DNA from: Flavobacterium antarcticum DSM 19726
Lineage (GTDB): Bacteria; Bacteroidota; Bacteroidia; Flavobacteriales; Flavobacteriaceae
Assembly: GCF_000419685.1 (NCBI RefSeq)
Contig: NZ_ATTM01000004.1
Span: forward strand, 361,562 to 425,561
Length of the DNA: 64,000 bases
Direction: 5' to 3'
Under the pieces are notes generated by a model that worked only from the letters and a program-made list of their open reading frames with translations, was not told the origin of the DNA and did no database searches. Positions 47,282 through 57,202 of the stretch are shown here, one piece after another. A program made the translations under genes and the position numbers. Positions within the stretch are counted from its first letter, which is position 1, and every line of letters begins with the position of its first letter.

Positions 47282-47980
47282 ATGAAATTGAGTTGTGTAA
47301 TTGTAGACGACAGTGCTATTCAGCGAATGATTGTCAACAAACTGGTAACCAACCATCAAAACTTAAAATTAGTAGGTGAGTTTTCCAATGCTGTTGAAAC
47401 TAAAAATTTTCTATCCTATAATACCGTTGATTTACTTTTCTTAGATGTTGAAATGCCTATTCTCAATGGGTTCGACTTTCTCGACACGCTAAAGATTAAA
47501 CCGCAAGTTATTTTCATTACTTCAAAACCCGAATACGCGGTAAAAGCTTTTGATTATGAAGCCACAGATTATATTCAGAAACCTATAAATACGATACGTT
47601 TTGACACTTCCGTGAAAAAAGCGTTAAACAAACAGCTTTTGTTAATTGAAGCACCGATGGAAAATAACGAACATATTTTCATCAAAAGTAACCTTAAAAA
47701 ATTGAAGGTTTTTACGGCAAGAATTAATTATGTAGAAGCGTATGGTGATTATGTAAAAGTAATTACAGACGACGAAAACCACTTGGTTCTTTCTACCATG
47801 AAAGCTTTTGAAAACGACTTACCACAAGACAAGTTCTTCCGCGTTCACAAATCCTTTATTGTAAATTTGAATAAAATTGACAAATTCAACAGTAAATTCA
47901 TCGAAATCGGAACGGTTAAAGTTCCTTTAAGCAGAACTAAAAAAGACGAACTCAAAAAAGCAATCGAAGAAGTTCAATAG
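47282..47980 (+). CDS. LytTR-family response regulator
   Basis: A 232-residue regulator with an N-terminal receiver domain (acidic pair Asp9/Asp10, phospho-acceptor Asp55 in LLFLDVEMP, Lys in YIQKPI) and a C-terminal LytTR DNA-binding domain (about 130-228: FIKSNLKKLKVFTARINYVEAYGDYVKV, then FFRVHKSFIVNLNKI). No sensor kinase gene is adjacent, so it is an orphan; in Bacteroidota the partner is usually a LytS/YehU-type membrane kinase. Its end overlaps the end of priA by 7 bp on the other strand, leaving no space for a terminator. Confidence 0.92.
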   Translation: MKLSCVIVDDSAIQRMIVNKLVTNHQNLKLVGEFSNAVETKNFLSYNTVDLLFLDVEMPILNGFDFLDTLKIKPQVIFITSKPEYAVKAFDYEATDYIQKPINTIRFDTSVKKALNKQLLLIEAPMENNEHIFIKSNLKKLKVFTARINYVEAYGDYVKVITDDENHLVLSTMKAFENDLPQDKFFRVHKSFIVNLNKIDKFNSKFIEIGTVKVPLSRTKKDELKKAIEEVQ

Positions 47981-50427
47981 AAATCGACATTTACAATTGT
48001 TTTAATCGACCGATAGACCGCAACCGCTTCAAAACTATTTAGCATTTTCGAAATTTTTCCTTTTACCAATCCTAAATTCTCTTTTTGGGGAATTTTAATC
48101 AAGATTACCCGCAAATATTCATTCCTGATTCTATTGATTCCCGGTTCTTCAGGACCTAAAACCGGAATTTGTAAATTTTGCTTCATAACTTGATACAACC
48201 AATTCGAACCTTCTTTTAGTTTGTCGTAATCTCTGTGTTTCAAGGTAATTTTTATCAACCTGAAATAAGGTGGGTAAAAATAGATTTTTCGGTCGTACAA
48301 CTGTTCCTTATACATTCCGAAATAATCGTTATTCGTCACTTGTTGAATTGTATTGTGATTGGGATTATACGTTTGAATAATTACTTTTCCTCTTTTTTCA
48401 GAGCGTCCGGCTCTACCGGAAACTTGCATTAACATTTGAAAACTGCGTTCAAAAGCTCGGAAATCCGGATGAAAAAGCATGTTATCGGCATTCATAACGC
48501 CAACCAAACTTACATTATCAAAATCTAAGCCTTTTGCGAGCATTTGGGTTCCAACCAAAATATCAACTTCACGGTTTTTAAACGTATCAATTACTTTTTC
48601 AAAACCAAACTTTCCTCGCGTCGTATCTTGGTCCATTCTACCGACTTTCGCAGATGGAAATAGCGCTTGCACTTCTTGTTGAATTTGTTCCGTTCCGAAG
48701 CCTTTTGTGGTTAAATCTACGCTCGAACACGCTTGACAATTCGTTGGTTTCGCCATTGAATACCCACAATAATGACAACGCAATTGGTTTTTATGTTTGT
48801 GATACGTCAAGCTCACATCACATTGCATACATTGCGGCACGTGTCCACAAGTCATGCACTCCAACAATGGCGAATAACCACGACGGTTTTGAAATAAAAT
48901 AATTTGTTCGCCTAAAGCCAATGCGTCCGAAATTTGATTTACAAGTGTGTCGCTGAAATGACCTTGCATTTGTTTGCGGAAATACTTGTCTTTTAAATCG
49001 ACTAACTCCACTTCTGGCAATTGTACTTTCGAAAATCGTTCGGTTAATTCTACGAGTCCGTATTTTTTATTTTGAGTATTGAAATAGGTTTCTATACTTG
49101 GCGTTGCAGAACCTAACAGAACCTTTGCTTTGTGAAAATTAGCCAAAACAATTGCCGCATCTCGAGCATGATAACGTGGAGCTGGATCGGATTGTTTGAA
49201 GGTTTGTTCGTGTTCTTCGTCAATAATTATTAATCCCAAATCGTTAAATGGCAAAAATAAAGCCGAACGTGCTCCAATAATAATTTGGGCTTTATCTGAT
49301 TGCTCCAAAGATTGCAACCATACTTCTACTCTTTCGTTATTGTTATATTTAGAATGAAAAACAGCCACTTTATTGCCAAAATGAGCAGTTAATCGCGTAA
49401 CCAATTGTGTGGTTAAAGCAATTTCAGGTAATAAATAAAGCACTTGTTTGTCTTGCAAAAGAAATTCCTCAATAAGCTTGATGTAAATTTCTGTTTTCCC
49501 ACTTGAAGTTACGCCATGTAAAAGCGTTACTTCATGCGAGGTGAACGTTTCTTGAATTTCGATCAATGCTTTATTTTGTGCGGAACTTAAGGCCAATTCA
49601 TTTAATTTGAAATTTTCTGCGAAAGAAACGCGGTCGTGCTGCAACACGTATTCTTCAAAAATTTCTTTTTCGACCAATGCTTTTACAACTGCTGAAGTGG
49701 CGCCACTTTTCTCCGATAATTGCTTTACAGAAATAGGTTTACTTTTTTCCGATGCCATTAATTGAAAGTAACTCATCACAATCTCTCGTTGTTTTTGAGC
49801 ATTTTTCAACAATTGCAACAGTTGGTTTAATCCGTCACTTGAATTGTAAGTTGGATTGAGTCGAACATATTTAATAAGTTTCGGTTTATAACTTTCGTTG
49901 ACTTCTTCTTCCACTATTAAGATATTTTTCTCAATCAACTTCTTAATGACAGGCAACACATTTTTCTTATTCAAAATACCTACGATGTCTTGAATTTTTA
50001 ACGACGATTGTTGTTGCAACGCCTGATACACTAAAAATTCATCGTCTGAAAGTGACGATTCTAAAACGAAATCTGTATTTTTTTGAGTAATTATGGTTTC
50101 ACTTTCAAGCAACAATGCCGAAGGAACGGCCGAACGATATACGTCACCGATGGCACACATATAATAGGAAGCAATCCAATGCCAATGTTTGATTTGCGTT
50201 TGCGTAACAATCGGCCTTTCATCAAGAATTTGATGAATTTCCTTTGCGTCGTATTTTTCAGGTTTGTTTTGGTGTACTTCGAGTACTAAAGCCGTATAAA
50301 TTTTACTTTTGCCAAAAGGAACCGCGACTCTAAATCCAGGTTGGATGTAATGAAATTCGGCTTCATTTACTTCGTAAGTGAAAGTTTGCGCTAAAGAAAG
50401 TGGTAAAACAACTTCGATGAAATACAT
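47974..50427 (-). CDS. priA: Primosomal protein N' (replication restart helicase PriA)
   Basis: It reloads the replication machinery at stalled forks. The 817 residues comprise an N-terminal fork-binding domain, a superfamily 2 helicase with Walker A GVTSSGKTEIY near 303 and the DEEH box (IIDEEHEQTFKQSD) near 392, then a cysteine-rich zinc region (CMTCGHVPQCMQC, then CHYCGYS and CQAC, near 522-565), and the C-terminal helicase lobe with GTQMLAKGLDFDNV and QVSGRAGR. Degenerate octamer repeats lie just before the start. Confidence 0.96.
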   Translation of the reverse strand: MYFIEVVLPLSLAQTFTYEVNEAEFHYIQPGFRVAVPFGKSKIYTALVLEVHQNKPEKYDAKEIHQILDERPIVTQTQIKHWHWIASYYMCAIGDVYRSAVPSALLLESETIITQKNTDFVLESSLSDDEFLVYQALQQQSSLKIQDIVGILNKKNVLPVIKKLIEKNILIVEEEVNESYKPKLIKYVRLNPTYNSSDGLNQLLQLLKNAQKQREIVMSYFQLMASEKSKPISVKQLSEKSGATSAVVKALVEKEIFEEYVLQHDRVSFAENFKLNELALSSAQNKALIEIQETFTSHEVTLLHGVTSSGKTEIYIKLIEEFLLQDKQVLYLLPEIALTTQLVTRLTAHFGNKVAVFHSKYNNNERVEVWLQSLEQSDKAQIIIGARSALFLPFNDLGLIIIDEEHEQTFKQSDPAPRYHARDAAIVLANFHKAKVLLGSATPSIETYFNTQNKKYGLVELTERFSKVQLPEVELVDLKDKYFRKQMQGHFSDTLVNQISDALALGEQIILFQNRRGYSPLLECMTCGHVPQCMQCDVSLTYHKHKNQLRCHYCGYSMAKPTNCQACSSVDLTTKGFGTEQIQQEVQALFPSAKVGRMDQDTTRGKFGFEKVIDTFKNREVDILVGTQMLAKGLDFDNVSLVGVMNADNMLFHPDFRAFERSFQMLMQVSGRAGRSEKRGKVIIQTYNPNHNTIQQVTNNDYFGMYKEQLYDRKIYFYPPYFRLIKITLKHRDYDKLKEGSNWLYQVMKQNLQIPVLGPEEPGINRIRNEYLRVILIKIPQKENLGLVKGKISKMLNSFEAVAVYRSIKTIVNVDFY

Positions 50428-50442
50428 GGCGGTGAGGAATTT

Positions 50443-50482
50443 TTAAGGATTGAAAGACTGAAAGACTAAAAGATTGAAAGAC
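50443..50482 (-). repeat. Degenerate 8-bp tandem repeats before priA
   Basis: Read on the minus strand: GTCTTTCA, ATCTTTTA, GTCTTTCA, GTCTTTCA, ATCCTTAA, ending 15 nt before the ATG. The unit closely resembles the octads before DUF1015 (17473-17512) and has the same orientation relative to the gene. The rest of the gap to 50640 shows no other feature. Confidence 0.68.
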
Positions 50483-50639
50483 AATAATCGCTTTACTTGC
50501 TAAATATACTTCAATGTCAAGTTTTTAAATTTTCTATTTGTTAAAAATTTTTCAACTTATAAAATTAGTCTTGAATTTAGGAACATGCCTGTCGATACTG
50601 TCCGATCAGTTGACTTCGAAATTAGAGAATCAAAACTTT

Positions 50640-51068
50640 TTACTTTACACGGTGCCAATATTGCGTTCTTCCAAACAAGGAAATTCCAATATAACCTCGT
50701 ACTTTGAGTTTATTCTCGTTTTCGAGATTTATGTAACATTTGTAATACTTACCATGCTTTGGATCTAAAATTTTTCCACCACTGTATTCGTGTCCGTCTT
50801 TTACAAGTCCTTTAATTACCGTTAAACCCAAAATAGGCTGGTCTTTATCCTCATCTAAACAATTATTGCACAACTTACTACGATCTTCTTCTTTAGTGAT
50901 TTCTATTACTTTTCCGTAAATTTTGCCGTCTTCTTCAAAAATCTGAACGACACCCATTTGCTTACCGGTTTGATCATCAACGGATTTCCATTTTCCTATA
51001 ACGGTTTTCTTTTGTGCATGTGTCGTTGAAAAAACGATTGTAATCAATAGTAAAAAAAATGTTTTCAT
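50640..51068 (-). CDS. DUF2147 family exported protein
   Basis: A 142-residue periplasmic protein with a Sec signal peptide (MKTFFLLLITIVFSTTHAQ) and a single small beta-sandwich domain of the DUF2147 type: IGKWKSVDDQTGK near the start, GKVIEITKE, LCNNCLDEDKDQPILGLTVIKGLV, and LKVRGYIGISLFGRTQYWHRV at the end. A CNNC pair (near 82-85) could form a disulfide. The function is unknown. A copy of the dispersed ~85-bp element lies just upstream. Confidence 0.87.
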   Translation of the reverse strand: MKTFFLLLITIVFSTTHAQKKTVIGKWKSVDDQTGKQMGVVQIFEEDGKIYGKVIEITKEEDRSKLCNNCLDEDKDQPILGLTVIKGLVKDGHEYSGGKILDPKHGKYYKCYINLENENKLKVRGYIGISLFGRTQYWHRVK

Positions 51069-51088
51069 ATACGTGAATTTTTAGCTTT

Positions 51089-51170
51089 TAGCCCGGATGG
51101 CAGTGGAAATCCTTTATTTTTTTTCTTTAAAAAAATAAAGATTGCAACGAACAGCCGGAAATAGCTCCTA
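51089..51170 (+). repeat. Dispersed element, copy C
   Basis: It begins TAGCCCGGATGGCAGTGG and ends AGCCGGAAATAGCTCC. Hairpin arms are CTTTATTTTTTT and AAAAAAATAAAG, one base pair shorter than in copy A, with the loss symmetrical in the two arms. It is read opposite to the flanking genes YihY and DUF2147. Confidence 0.8.
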
Positions 51171-51176
51171 AAAAAA

Positions 51177-52103
51177 TTATTTAAATAAGTTGCGTCTTTT
51201 GAGTCGATTGATGGACGTATTGAGTTCAAAACCGAGTAAAAGGATCATGCAATTTAACCAAATATAAAACATCATTATCAAAAGTGTCCCAATTGAGCCA
51301 TAAAGTTCGTTGTATTGCGAAAATTTAACAACCCAAATACCGAAAAAGTAAGATGATATGATAATTAAAATGGTTGTAAAAACAGAGCCAATCGAGATAA
51401 ATGGACTGTTTTTCGTTTCTTTTGTACCAAATTTAAGCAGCACGGAACTTGTAATCAGAATCATTAACATTAAGAATCCATAGCGACCAATTTCGATGAA
51501 ATGAATGGAATTATTGAAGACGTTTTCTAATTTTATACTCTGAATGAAAACCTCAAAAACGATTGTCGTGGCCACGGTTACAAGTAATAATAGCGACAAA
51601 ACTACTGACATTCCAAGAGCTACAAGATATTGGCGTAAAAATCCTCTTTTAATAATGACGTGGTGTGAACTTTCAAAACCTCCGAGAATGGCGTTCAAAC
51701 CATTTGCCATTAAAAATATCGACAGCAGAAAACCGGACGACAACAAACCTTGGTAACTGTTGTTTAAAATATCGTTGATGATAGAGGCAATTGCTTCGTA
51801 GGTATTTGGCGGCACCGTATCTTCTAAAAATTTTAAAAAATCCTGCTGAAACCCTTCGATTGGAATGAACGGGATTAGATTTAAAATAAATAATGCGAAG
51901 GGAAAAAGTGCCATAAAAAAACTAAAAGCAACCGCTCCTGCTCGATACGTAATGGCTCCTTCAACAATTCCGACGATGTAAATTTCAAGCAAATCATAGA
52001 GCGACAACCCTTCGAGCCAAGGCAACTTGACTTTTTGAGTAACGTGCATTAAATTCCGTATTACAGGAATTTTCTCTAATTTTTGCTCAATATCTACTGA
52101 CAT
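51177..52103 (-). CDS. YihY/BrkB family inner-membrane protein
   Basis: A 308-residue inner-membrane protein with about six helices, of the YihY/virulence-factor BrkB family. Visible motifs are YRAGAVAFSFFMALFPFALFILNLIPFIP, which includes the family 'A.AFS...ALFP' segment, and the C-terminal LYGSIGTLLIMMFYIWLNCMILLLGFELN. Older labels such as 'ribonuclease BN' are not supported by motifs. The function is unknown. Its ATG directly follows the nadC stop codon (TAAATG), so translation is probably coupled. Confidence 0.9.
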   Translation of the reverse strand: MSVDIEQKLEKIPVIRNLMHVTQKVKLPWLEGLSLYDLLEIYIVGIVEGAITYRAGAVAFSFFMALFPFALFILNLIPFIPIEGFQQDFLKFLEDTVPPNTYEAIASIINDILNNSYQGLLSSGFLLSIFLMANGLNAILGGFESSHHVIIKRGFLRQYLVALGMSVVLSLLLLVTVATTIVFEVFIQSIKLENVFNNSIHFIEIGRYGFLMLMILITSSVLLKFGTKETKNSPFISIGSVFTTILIIISSYFFGIWVVKFSQYNELYGSIGTLLIMMFYIWLNCMILLLGFELNTSINRLKRRNLFK

Positions 52104-52961
52104 TTACAGTGCTTTTAAACTCAAATCCATGTTGTAAACCGAATGCGTCAAAGCTCCTGAGGAAATATAATCAACACCACAATCCGCATATTCCCGAATT
52201 GTTTTTTCATTAATATTTCCCGAAGATTCCGTCTGACATTGGTCGCCAATTAAAGCGACAGCCGTTTTAGTATCTTCAAAATTGAAGTTGTCAATTAGAA
52301 TTCGGTGAACACCTTGCGATTGAAGAATTTCGCGAATTTCATCTAAATTCCGCGCTTCAACGATGATCTTTAAATCTAAATTATTTTCTTTTAGAAAGTT
52401 TTTTGTTTTTGAAATGGCATTCGTAATTCCGCCGGCAAAATCGTTGTGGTTGTCTTTTAGCATGACCATATCATAGAGTGCGAATCGGTGGTTTACGCCT
52501 CCACCAATTTTCACCGCCCATTTTTCAGGAGCACGAAATCCTGGAGTTGTTTTTCTAGTGTCCAATATGTTCGTATTCGTTCCTTCTAACAACTGAACGT
52601 ATTTGTTGGTTTTTGTAGCAATCGCACTCATTCGTTGCATGGAATTTAGCACTAAACGTTCGGCTTTTAAGATGGATTGTGAACTTCCTGCAACGTGAAA
52701 AACAACATCGCCATATTTGACTGGCGTTCCGTCTTGAATGAATGTTTCTATTTCTAAAGAAGCATCTACGTAATTGAAAATCATTTTAGCAAATTCAACA
52801 CCGGCAATAATTCCGTCTTCTTTGACTAATAATTTTGCTTTTCCTGTTGCTGATTCGGGGATGCATGCGAGTGAACTGTAATCACCTGGTCCGACGTCTT
52901 CGCGAATTGCATTTTCTATTATAAGGTCTAACTCGTTTTGAAATTGAATATCTGAGATCAT
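52104..52961 (-). CDS. nadC: Quinolinate phosphoribosyltransferase (carboxylating)
   Basis: It converts quinolinate and PRPP to nicotinate mononucleotide in de novo NAD synthesis. The 285 residues match the family. Typical motifs: REDVGPGDYSSLACIPE near the N-terminus, ERLVLNSMQRMSAIATKTNKYV, the substrate-binding DTRKTTPGFR, KIGGGVNHRFALYDMVMLKDNH, and the C-terminal VDYISSGALTHS. No nadA or nadB is in the window. It abuts YihY directly. Confidence 0.96.
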   Translation of the reverse strand: MISDIQFQNELDLIIENAIREDVGPGDYSSLACIPESATGKAKLLVKEDGIIAGVEFAKMIFNYVDASLEIETFIQDGTPVKYGDVVFHVAGSSQSILKAERLVLNSMQRMSAIATKTNKYVQLLEGTNTNILDTRKTTPGFRAPEKWAVKIGGGVNHRFALYDMVMLKDNHNDFAGGITNAISKTKNFLKENNLDLKIIVEARNLDEIREILQSQGVHRILIDNFNFEDTKTAVALIGDQCQTESSGNINEKTIREYADCGVDYISSGALTHSVYNMDLSLKAL

Positions 52962-53014
52962 AGGTTTTGAATTGATAGGCTAAAATACAAAAAACGTCGA
53001 AATTATGACCGATT

Positions 53015-54346
53015 ATGAAAAGAGTTCTGTTTCTTGACGAAAATATTTTTTTAGTTTACCTTCGCAAGCAAATAATTCACTTTAAATATAAATTTTTGAA
53101 ATCCATTTTTCAATATATACTACTGATCTTAAAATGGCTTCTCATTTGCATCCTAGTTGCTATTCTAGCAGGTGCAAGTTCGTCGGTATTTTTATTTACA
53201 CTTCAATGGGCTACCGATTTTAGAAGTGATCATTTGTGGTTGATTTTTTTACTACCAATTGGAGGATTACTAATTGGATATCTTTATCATTATTACGGAA
53301 ATGGTGTTTCAAAAGGAAATAACGTGATTTTAGAAGAGTACGAAAATCCATATAAAACAATACCTTTAAAGATGGCTCCAATGGTTTATATCGGAACTAT
53401 TTTGACTCATTTCTTTGGAGGTTCTGCAGGTCGAGAAGGAACAGCTGTTCAAATGAGTACTGCAATTGCAGATCAATTTACCGGTGTATTTAAACTAGCA
53501 GCACAAGAACGAAAAATAATTCTAATTATTGGAATTAGTGGTGGATTTGCGTCCGTTTTTGGAACACCATTAACTGGAGCTGTTTTCGCTCTTGAACTTT
53601 TATATTTCAGTCGAATCAGTTGGAAAAGCATTATTCCTTCTTTTTTAACGGCTTACGTTGCCTATTATACGGTAGAGTTTTTTCAAATCACACATACGCA
53701 CTATCCGAAACCTTACATTCCTGAGCTTCATTTGCAAATAATTCCGTGGATATTATTTGTTGGAATTTTATGCGGTTTATCGGCACGAATGTTTTCCACA
53801 GGTGTTCATTTTTTTTCGGTGAAAGCCAAAGAATTTGTTTCATTTCCGCCACTTCGGCCTTTCTTCGGTGGACTTATTTTTGCGGTAATTATTTATTTCA
53901 CAGGAGCAACACAATATTTAGGACTTGGAATTCCTACGATTTTAGAATCGTTTACAGTTGCACAAGAAGGTGATGTTTTTTTAATAAAAATAATTGCTAC
54001 CGCTTTTATTTTAGGCACTGGATTTAAAGGAGGAGAAGTCACTCCGTTGTTTTTTATTGGTGCGGCATTGGGAAGTGCCTTGTCCATTTTTGTGCCACTT
54101 CCTGTTTCTTTACTTGCTGCAATGGGATTTGTAGCAGTATTCTCTGGTGCGACTCATACTCCTTTGGCCTGTACGATTATGGGAATTGAATTATTTGGAA
54201 TTGAATGTGGAATCTACGTAGGAATTGCATGTTTCGTGGCTTACTTTTTCTCCGGATATTTAGGTATTTACGAATCGCAAGTAGTAAAAGGTCCCAAACA
54301 TGTTGTTTATCATTTTCTGACTCATAGAAATTTAAAAAATCTTTAA
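53015..54346 (+). CDS. CLC-type antiporter, probably the fluoride-exporting CLC-F subtype
   Basis: A 443-residue CLC-fold membrane transporter. The signature GGSAGREGTAVQM near 135 has GREGT where chloride-type CLCs have GREGP. In place of the chloride-type GSGIP loop there is GNGVSKGNNVILEEY followed by IPLKMAPMVYIGT, the pattern I associate with CLC-F fluoride/proton antiporters. GGEVTPLFFIG is near 335. Fluoride specificity is an inference, and no fluoride riboswitch is visible. The ATG at 53015 may be too early: a promoter-like TTG-N20-TACCTTCG lies at about 53036-53066 and a TTG start at 53096 would give a more usual N-terminus (KSIFQYILLILKW). Confidence 0.8.
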   Translation: MKRVLFLDENIFLVYLRKQIIHFKYKFLKSIFQYILLILKWLLICILVAILAGASSSVFLFTLQWATDFRSDHLWLIFLLPIGGLLIGYLYHYYGNGVSKGNNVILEEYENPYKTIPLKMAPMVYIGTILTHFFGGSAGREGTAVQMSTAIADQFTGVFKLAAQERKIILIIGISGGFASVFGTPLTGAVFALELLYFSRISWKSIIPSFLTAYVAYYTVEFFQITHTHYPKPYIPELHLQIIPWILFVGILCGLSARMFSTGVHFFSVKAKEFVSFPPLRPFFGGLIFAVIIYFTGATQYLGLGIPTILESFTVAQEGDVFLIKIIATAFILGTGFKGGEVTPLFFIGAALGSALSIFVPLPVSLLAAMGFVAVFSGATHTPLACTIMGIELFGIECGIYVGIACFVAYFFSGYLGIYESQVVKGPKHVVYHFLTHRNLKNL

Positions 54347-54416
54347 CGCACTAAAAAGTGTAATTTAAGGATAACACCTTCAAAAGATTAAACAAAAAAA
54401 TGTATTTTCGCATTCT

Positions 54417-55424
54417 ATGAAAGACGAAGATATTTCAGCAATCCAAGAATTGCTATCGACTCCACAAAAAGTAGTCATTATACCACACCGAAGTCCTGAT
54501 GGAGACGCAATGGGCTCAACTTTGGGATTGTATCATTTTTTAAAACAGCTCAATCACGATGCCGTTGTGATTGCTCCAAATGAATTTCCTGAATTTTTAG
54601 CTTGGCTTCCTTCTTCTGATACCGTATTAGTGTACGAAAAAGAGAAAGAAAAAACCGCTGGAATTATTTTGAATGCTGATTTGGTTTTTACATTAGACTT
54701 CAATGCCTTTCACCGAACAGGCGAAATGGAACACGTTTTAAAAAAAGTAACGGCTCCAATCATCATGATTGACCATCATCAAAAACCAGACGATTACGCA
54801 AAATATATGTTTTCGGATACGAAATACGGTTCGACTTGTGAGATGTTGTACCATTTTATTGTTGATTTAGGCTATAAAAATTTGATTGACAAAACGGTAG
54901 CAACGTGTATTTACACAGGAATTGTGACTGATTCAGGTTCGTTTCGTTTTCCATCAACCACAAGTACAACGCATCGTGTAGTCGCGGATTTAATTGACAT
55001 TGGAATTGAAAATGGAGCTGTTCATAATTCATTGTTTGACAATGATTCCTACGACAGATTGCGATTATTGGGACAAGCGTTGCAAAACATGAAAATTTTG
55101 TACGACAAAAAAACCTCCTACATCACGCTTTCGCAAAAAGAACTCGACGAAAACAATTATGTAAAAGGAGACACGGAAGGAATTGTAAATTACGGATTAT
55201 CTATAAAAGGAATCGTATTTACCGCGATTTTCATCGAACACCGAGAAGAAAATATCATCAAAATATCGTTCCGTTCCCAAGGCAATTTTGATGTAAATCA
55301 GTTTGCCCGAACACATTTTAGCGGGGGCGGACATATTAATGCAGCAGGAGGAAAATCCTACCTTTCAATGAAAGACACTGTTGCTAAATTTGAAGAAATT
55401 CTTGCTCAAACTACTATAAATTAA
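54417..55424 (+). CDS. DHH-family phosphoesterase (NrnA-like)
   Basis: A 335-residue cytoplasmic enzyme of the DHH/DHHA1 superfamily, close to NrnA, which degrades very short RNA oligomers and 3'-phosphoadenosine 5'-phosphate. The DHH domain has PHRSPDGDAMGST, LDFNA, and the DHH motif itself in MIDHHQKPDD, then TGIVTDSGSF. The DHHA1 domain ends with FSGGGHINAAGG. A TATTTTCG box ends only 6 nt before the ATG, so the mRNA may start at or next to the start codon. It lies 5 bp before gldI. Confidence 0.9.
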   Translation: MKDEDISAIQELLSTPQKVVIIPHRSPDGDAMGSTLGLYHFLKQLNHDAVVIAPNEFPEFLAWLPSSDTVLVYEKEKEKTAGIILNADLVFTLDFNAFHRTGEMEHVLKKVTAPIIMIDHHQKPDDYAKYMFSDTKYGSTCEMLYHFIVDLGYKNLIDKTVATCIYTGIVTDSGSFRFPSTTSTTHRVVADLIDIGIENGAVHNSLFDNDSYDRLRLLGQALQNMKILYDKKTSYITLSQKELDENNYVKGDTEGIVNYGLSIKGIVFTAIFIEHREENIIKISFRSQGNFDVNQFARTHFSGGGHINAAGGKSYLSMKDTVAKFEEILAQTTIN

Positions 55425-55429
55425 TTATT

Positions 55430-56071
55430 ATGAATTTTAATATTCGAAATATAATTCCTGTTGGCTTTGCTGTTTTATTGGCAAGTTGTTCACAACAACA
55501 AGCAAGACGACCGCTTACGCAAACTTCAGGAACGTTCATGAAGGAGTCAATGAATAGAAACATCAAATTAATTGCAAATGAAGAAGCGTTAATTGATTCA
55601 GTTATTCGGAACCATCCTGAGCGAAAATATGTCGCTACACCAAAAGGATACTGGTACTATTACGAACAAGAAAATACCAAAGACACGTTGACACCAAAAA
55701 GAGGAGATGTTGCTTTCTTCGATTATGAAATTGCGGATTTAAAAGGTAATGTAATTTACTCAGAAGTGGAGCTAAGACCTCAAACCTATCTTGTTGACAA
55801 ACAAAACATCTTAATGGGATTGCGTGATGGAATTAAATTAATGAATAAAAACGAGAAAGTAAGTTTTCTTTTCCCATCCCATTTAGGGCATGGGTACAGA
55901 GGAGATAACGATCGAATTCCGCCAAATTTACCTTTAGTAGTAACCGTAAGTTTACACGACTTTAAACCTGAAGCGCTGGCTCGAGCTGAAAAAAAGACGC
56001 CTACACCAGTTGCAACACCTATTAACAAAACGGTTGTACCCGTTCAAAACGAAGAAATTAAACCTGAATAA
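55430..56071 (+). CDS. gldI: Gliding-associated FKBP-type peptidyl-prolyl isomerase GldI
   Basis: A 213-residue lipoprotein (lipobox LLASC, Cys20) with an FKBP-type prolyl isomerase domain (about 80-185: [68 protein letters not shown]). In Flavobacterium johnsoniae GldI is needed for gliding, presumably by folding periplasmic gliding or T9SS proteins. The position between a DHH phosphoesterase and further isomerases fits gldI loci. The C-terminal tail is proline and threonine rich. Confidence 0.92.
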   Translation: MNFNIRNIIPVGFAVLLASCSQQQARRPLTQTSGTFMKESMNRNIKLIANEEALIDSVIRNHPERKYVATPKGYWYYYEQENTKDTLTPKRGDVAFFDYEIADLKGNVIYSEVELRPQTYLVDKQNILMGLRDGIKLMNKNEKVSFLFPSHLGHGYRGDNDRIPPNLPLVVTVSLHDFKPEALARAEKKTPTPVATPINKTVVPVQNEEIKPE

Positions 56072-56082
56072 TTATTTTAAAA

Positions 56083-57186
56083 ATGAAAACACGTCTATTC
56101 CTATTATTACTTTTAACGGCTACATTTTTTTCTTGTACTGATAAATATGCCGATTTATCTGATGGTTTATATGCTGAAATTGTAACTTCAAAAGGAACTA
56201 TTGTTGCCGAATTAGAATTTCAGAAAACACCAGTGACCGTTGCCAACTTTGTGTCGCTTGCGGAAGGAAAAAATGCTTTTGTAACTGAAAACTTACGCAA
56301 CAAACCGTTCTACAATGGTTTAAAATTTCATCGTGTAATTCCTGAATTTATGGTTCAAGGTGGAGATCCTTTAGGAAATGGTTCTGGAGATGCCGGATAT
56401 AAATTTAAAGATGAAATTACCGATTTGCGTCACGATACTCCTGGAATATTGTCGATGGCAAATTCCGGACCTGGCACAAATGGAAGTCAGTTTTTCATTA
56501 CTCACGTTGCAACGCCTTGGCTAGATGGAAAACACACCGTTTTTGGTCATGTCGTTTTGAATGGAATGGAAACAGTAAATAAAATTGTACAAGACGACTC
56601 CATTACTTCTATAACTATTATTAGAAAAGGAAAAGAAGCTAAAAAATTTGACGCTGTAAAAGTTTTTACAGATTACTATAACAACAGTGCAAATGAAGTG
56701 AAGCAGGTTGAAAAAGAATATACGGACAAGTACAAAACGGTTATTCAAGACAAAGTAGCTTCATTTGAAAAAAATAAAGCAAACGCAATTAAAACCAAAT
56801 CCGGACTTCAATATGTGATCATTGAAAAAGGTTCAGGCAAAAAACCTGCGAATGGATCTCAAATTTTCATTCACTACGCTGGATTTTTTGAAAATGGTAC
56901 ATTATTTGACTCTAGCATGGAAAATGTGGCTAAAGAATTTGGAAAGTACGACGAATCAAGAAGTGCACAAGGTGGTTACCAACCTATCGCTTTTCAAGCG
57001 GGAAGAAAAGACGGTATGATTCCTGGCTTTATTGAAGGAATTGACCAGTTGTCTTTTGGTGATCGCGCATTATTATTCATTCCCTCTAATTTAGCTTATG
57101 GCGAAGCTGGTGTAGGTAATGGATTGATTCCACCAAACACACCGTTAATTTTTGACATCACATTAATGGAACAACCTAATAAATAA
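56083..57186 (+). CDS. Cyclophilin-FKBP fusion isomerase, lipoprotein
   Basis: A 367-residue lipoprotein (lipobox FFSC, Cys18) that joins two unrelated prolyl isomerase families. Residues about 30-195 are a cyclophilin domain ([59 protein letters not shown]). A charged helical linker of about 50 residues follows, then an FKBP domain (about 250-365: [46 protein letters not shown]). It is anchored in a membrane facing the periplasm and is cotranscribed with gldI (11-bp gap). Confidence 0.92.
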   Translation: MKTRLFLLLLLTATFFSCTDKYADLSDGLYAEIVTSKGTIVAELEFQKTPVTVANFVSLAEGKNAFVTENLRNKPFYNGLKFHRVIPEFMVQGGDPLGNGSGDAGYKFKDEITDLRHDTPGILSMANSGPGTNGSQFFITHVATPWLDGKHTVFGHVVLNGMETVNKIVQDDSITSITIIRKGKEAKKFDAVKVFTDYYNNSANEVKQVEKEYTDKYKTVIQDKVASFEKNKANAIKTKSGLQYVIIEKGSGKKPANGSQIFIHYAGFFENGTLFDSSMENVAKEFGKYDESRSAQGGYQPIAFQAGRKDGMIPGFIEGIDQLSFGDRALLFIPSNLAYGEAGVGNGLIPPNTPLIFDITLMEQPNK

Positions 57187-57202
57187 TTTAATAAGAAGTA
57201 TA

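Noticed and set aside
51121..51150. The AT-rich hairpin of copy C as an intrinsic terminator for YihY or DUF2147
   Set aside because: No T tract follows the right arm on either strand, the loop position is atypical, and the same element lies between divergent starts at 12476-12561.
52962..53100. Fluoride riboswitch before the CLC gene
   Set aside because: The short region upstream lacks the conserved GC-rich stems of the crcB motif; it looks like a plain promoter and leader.
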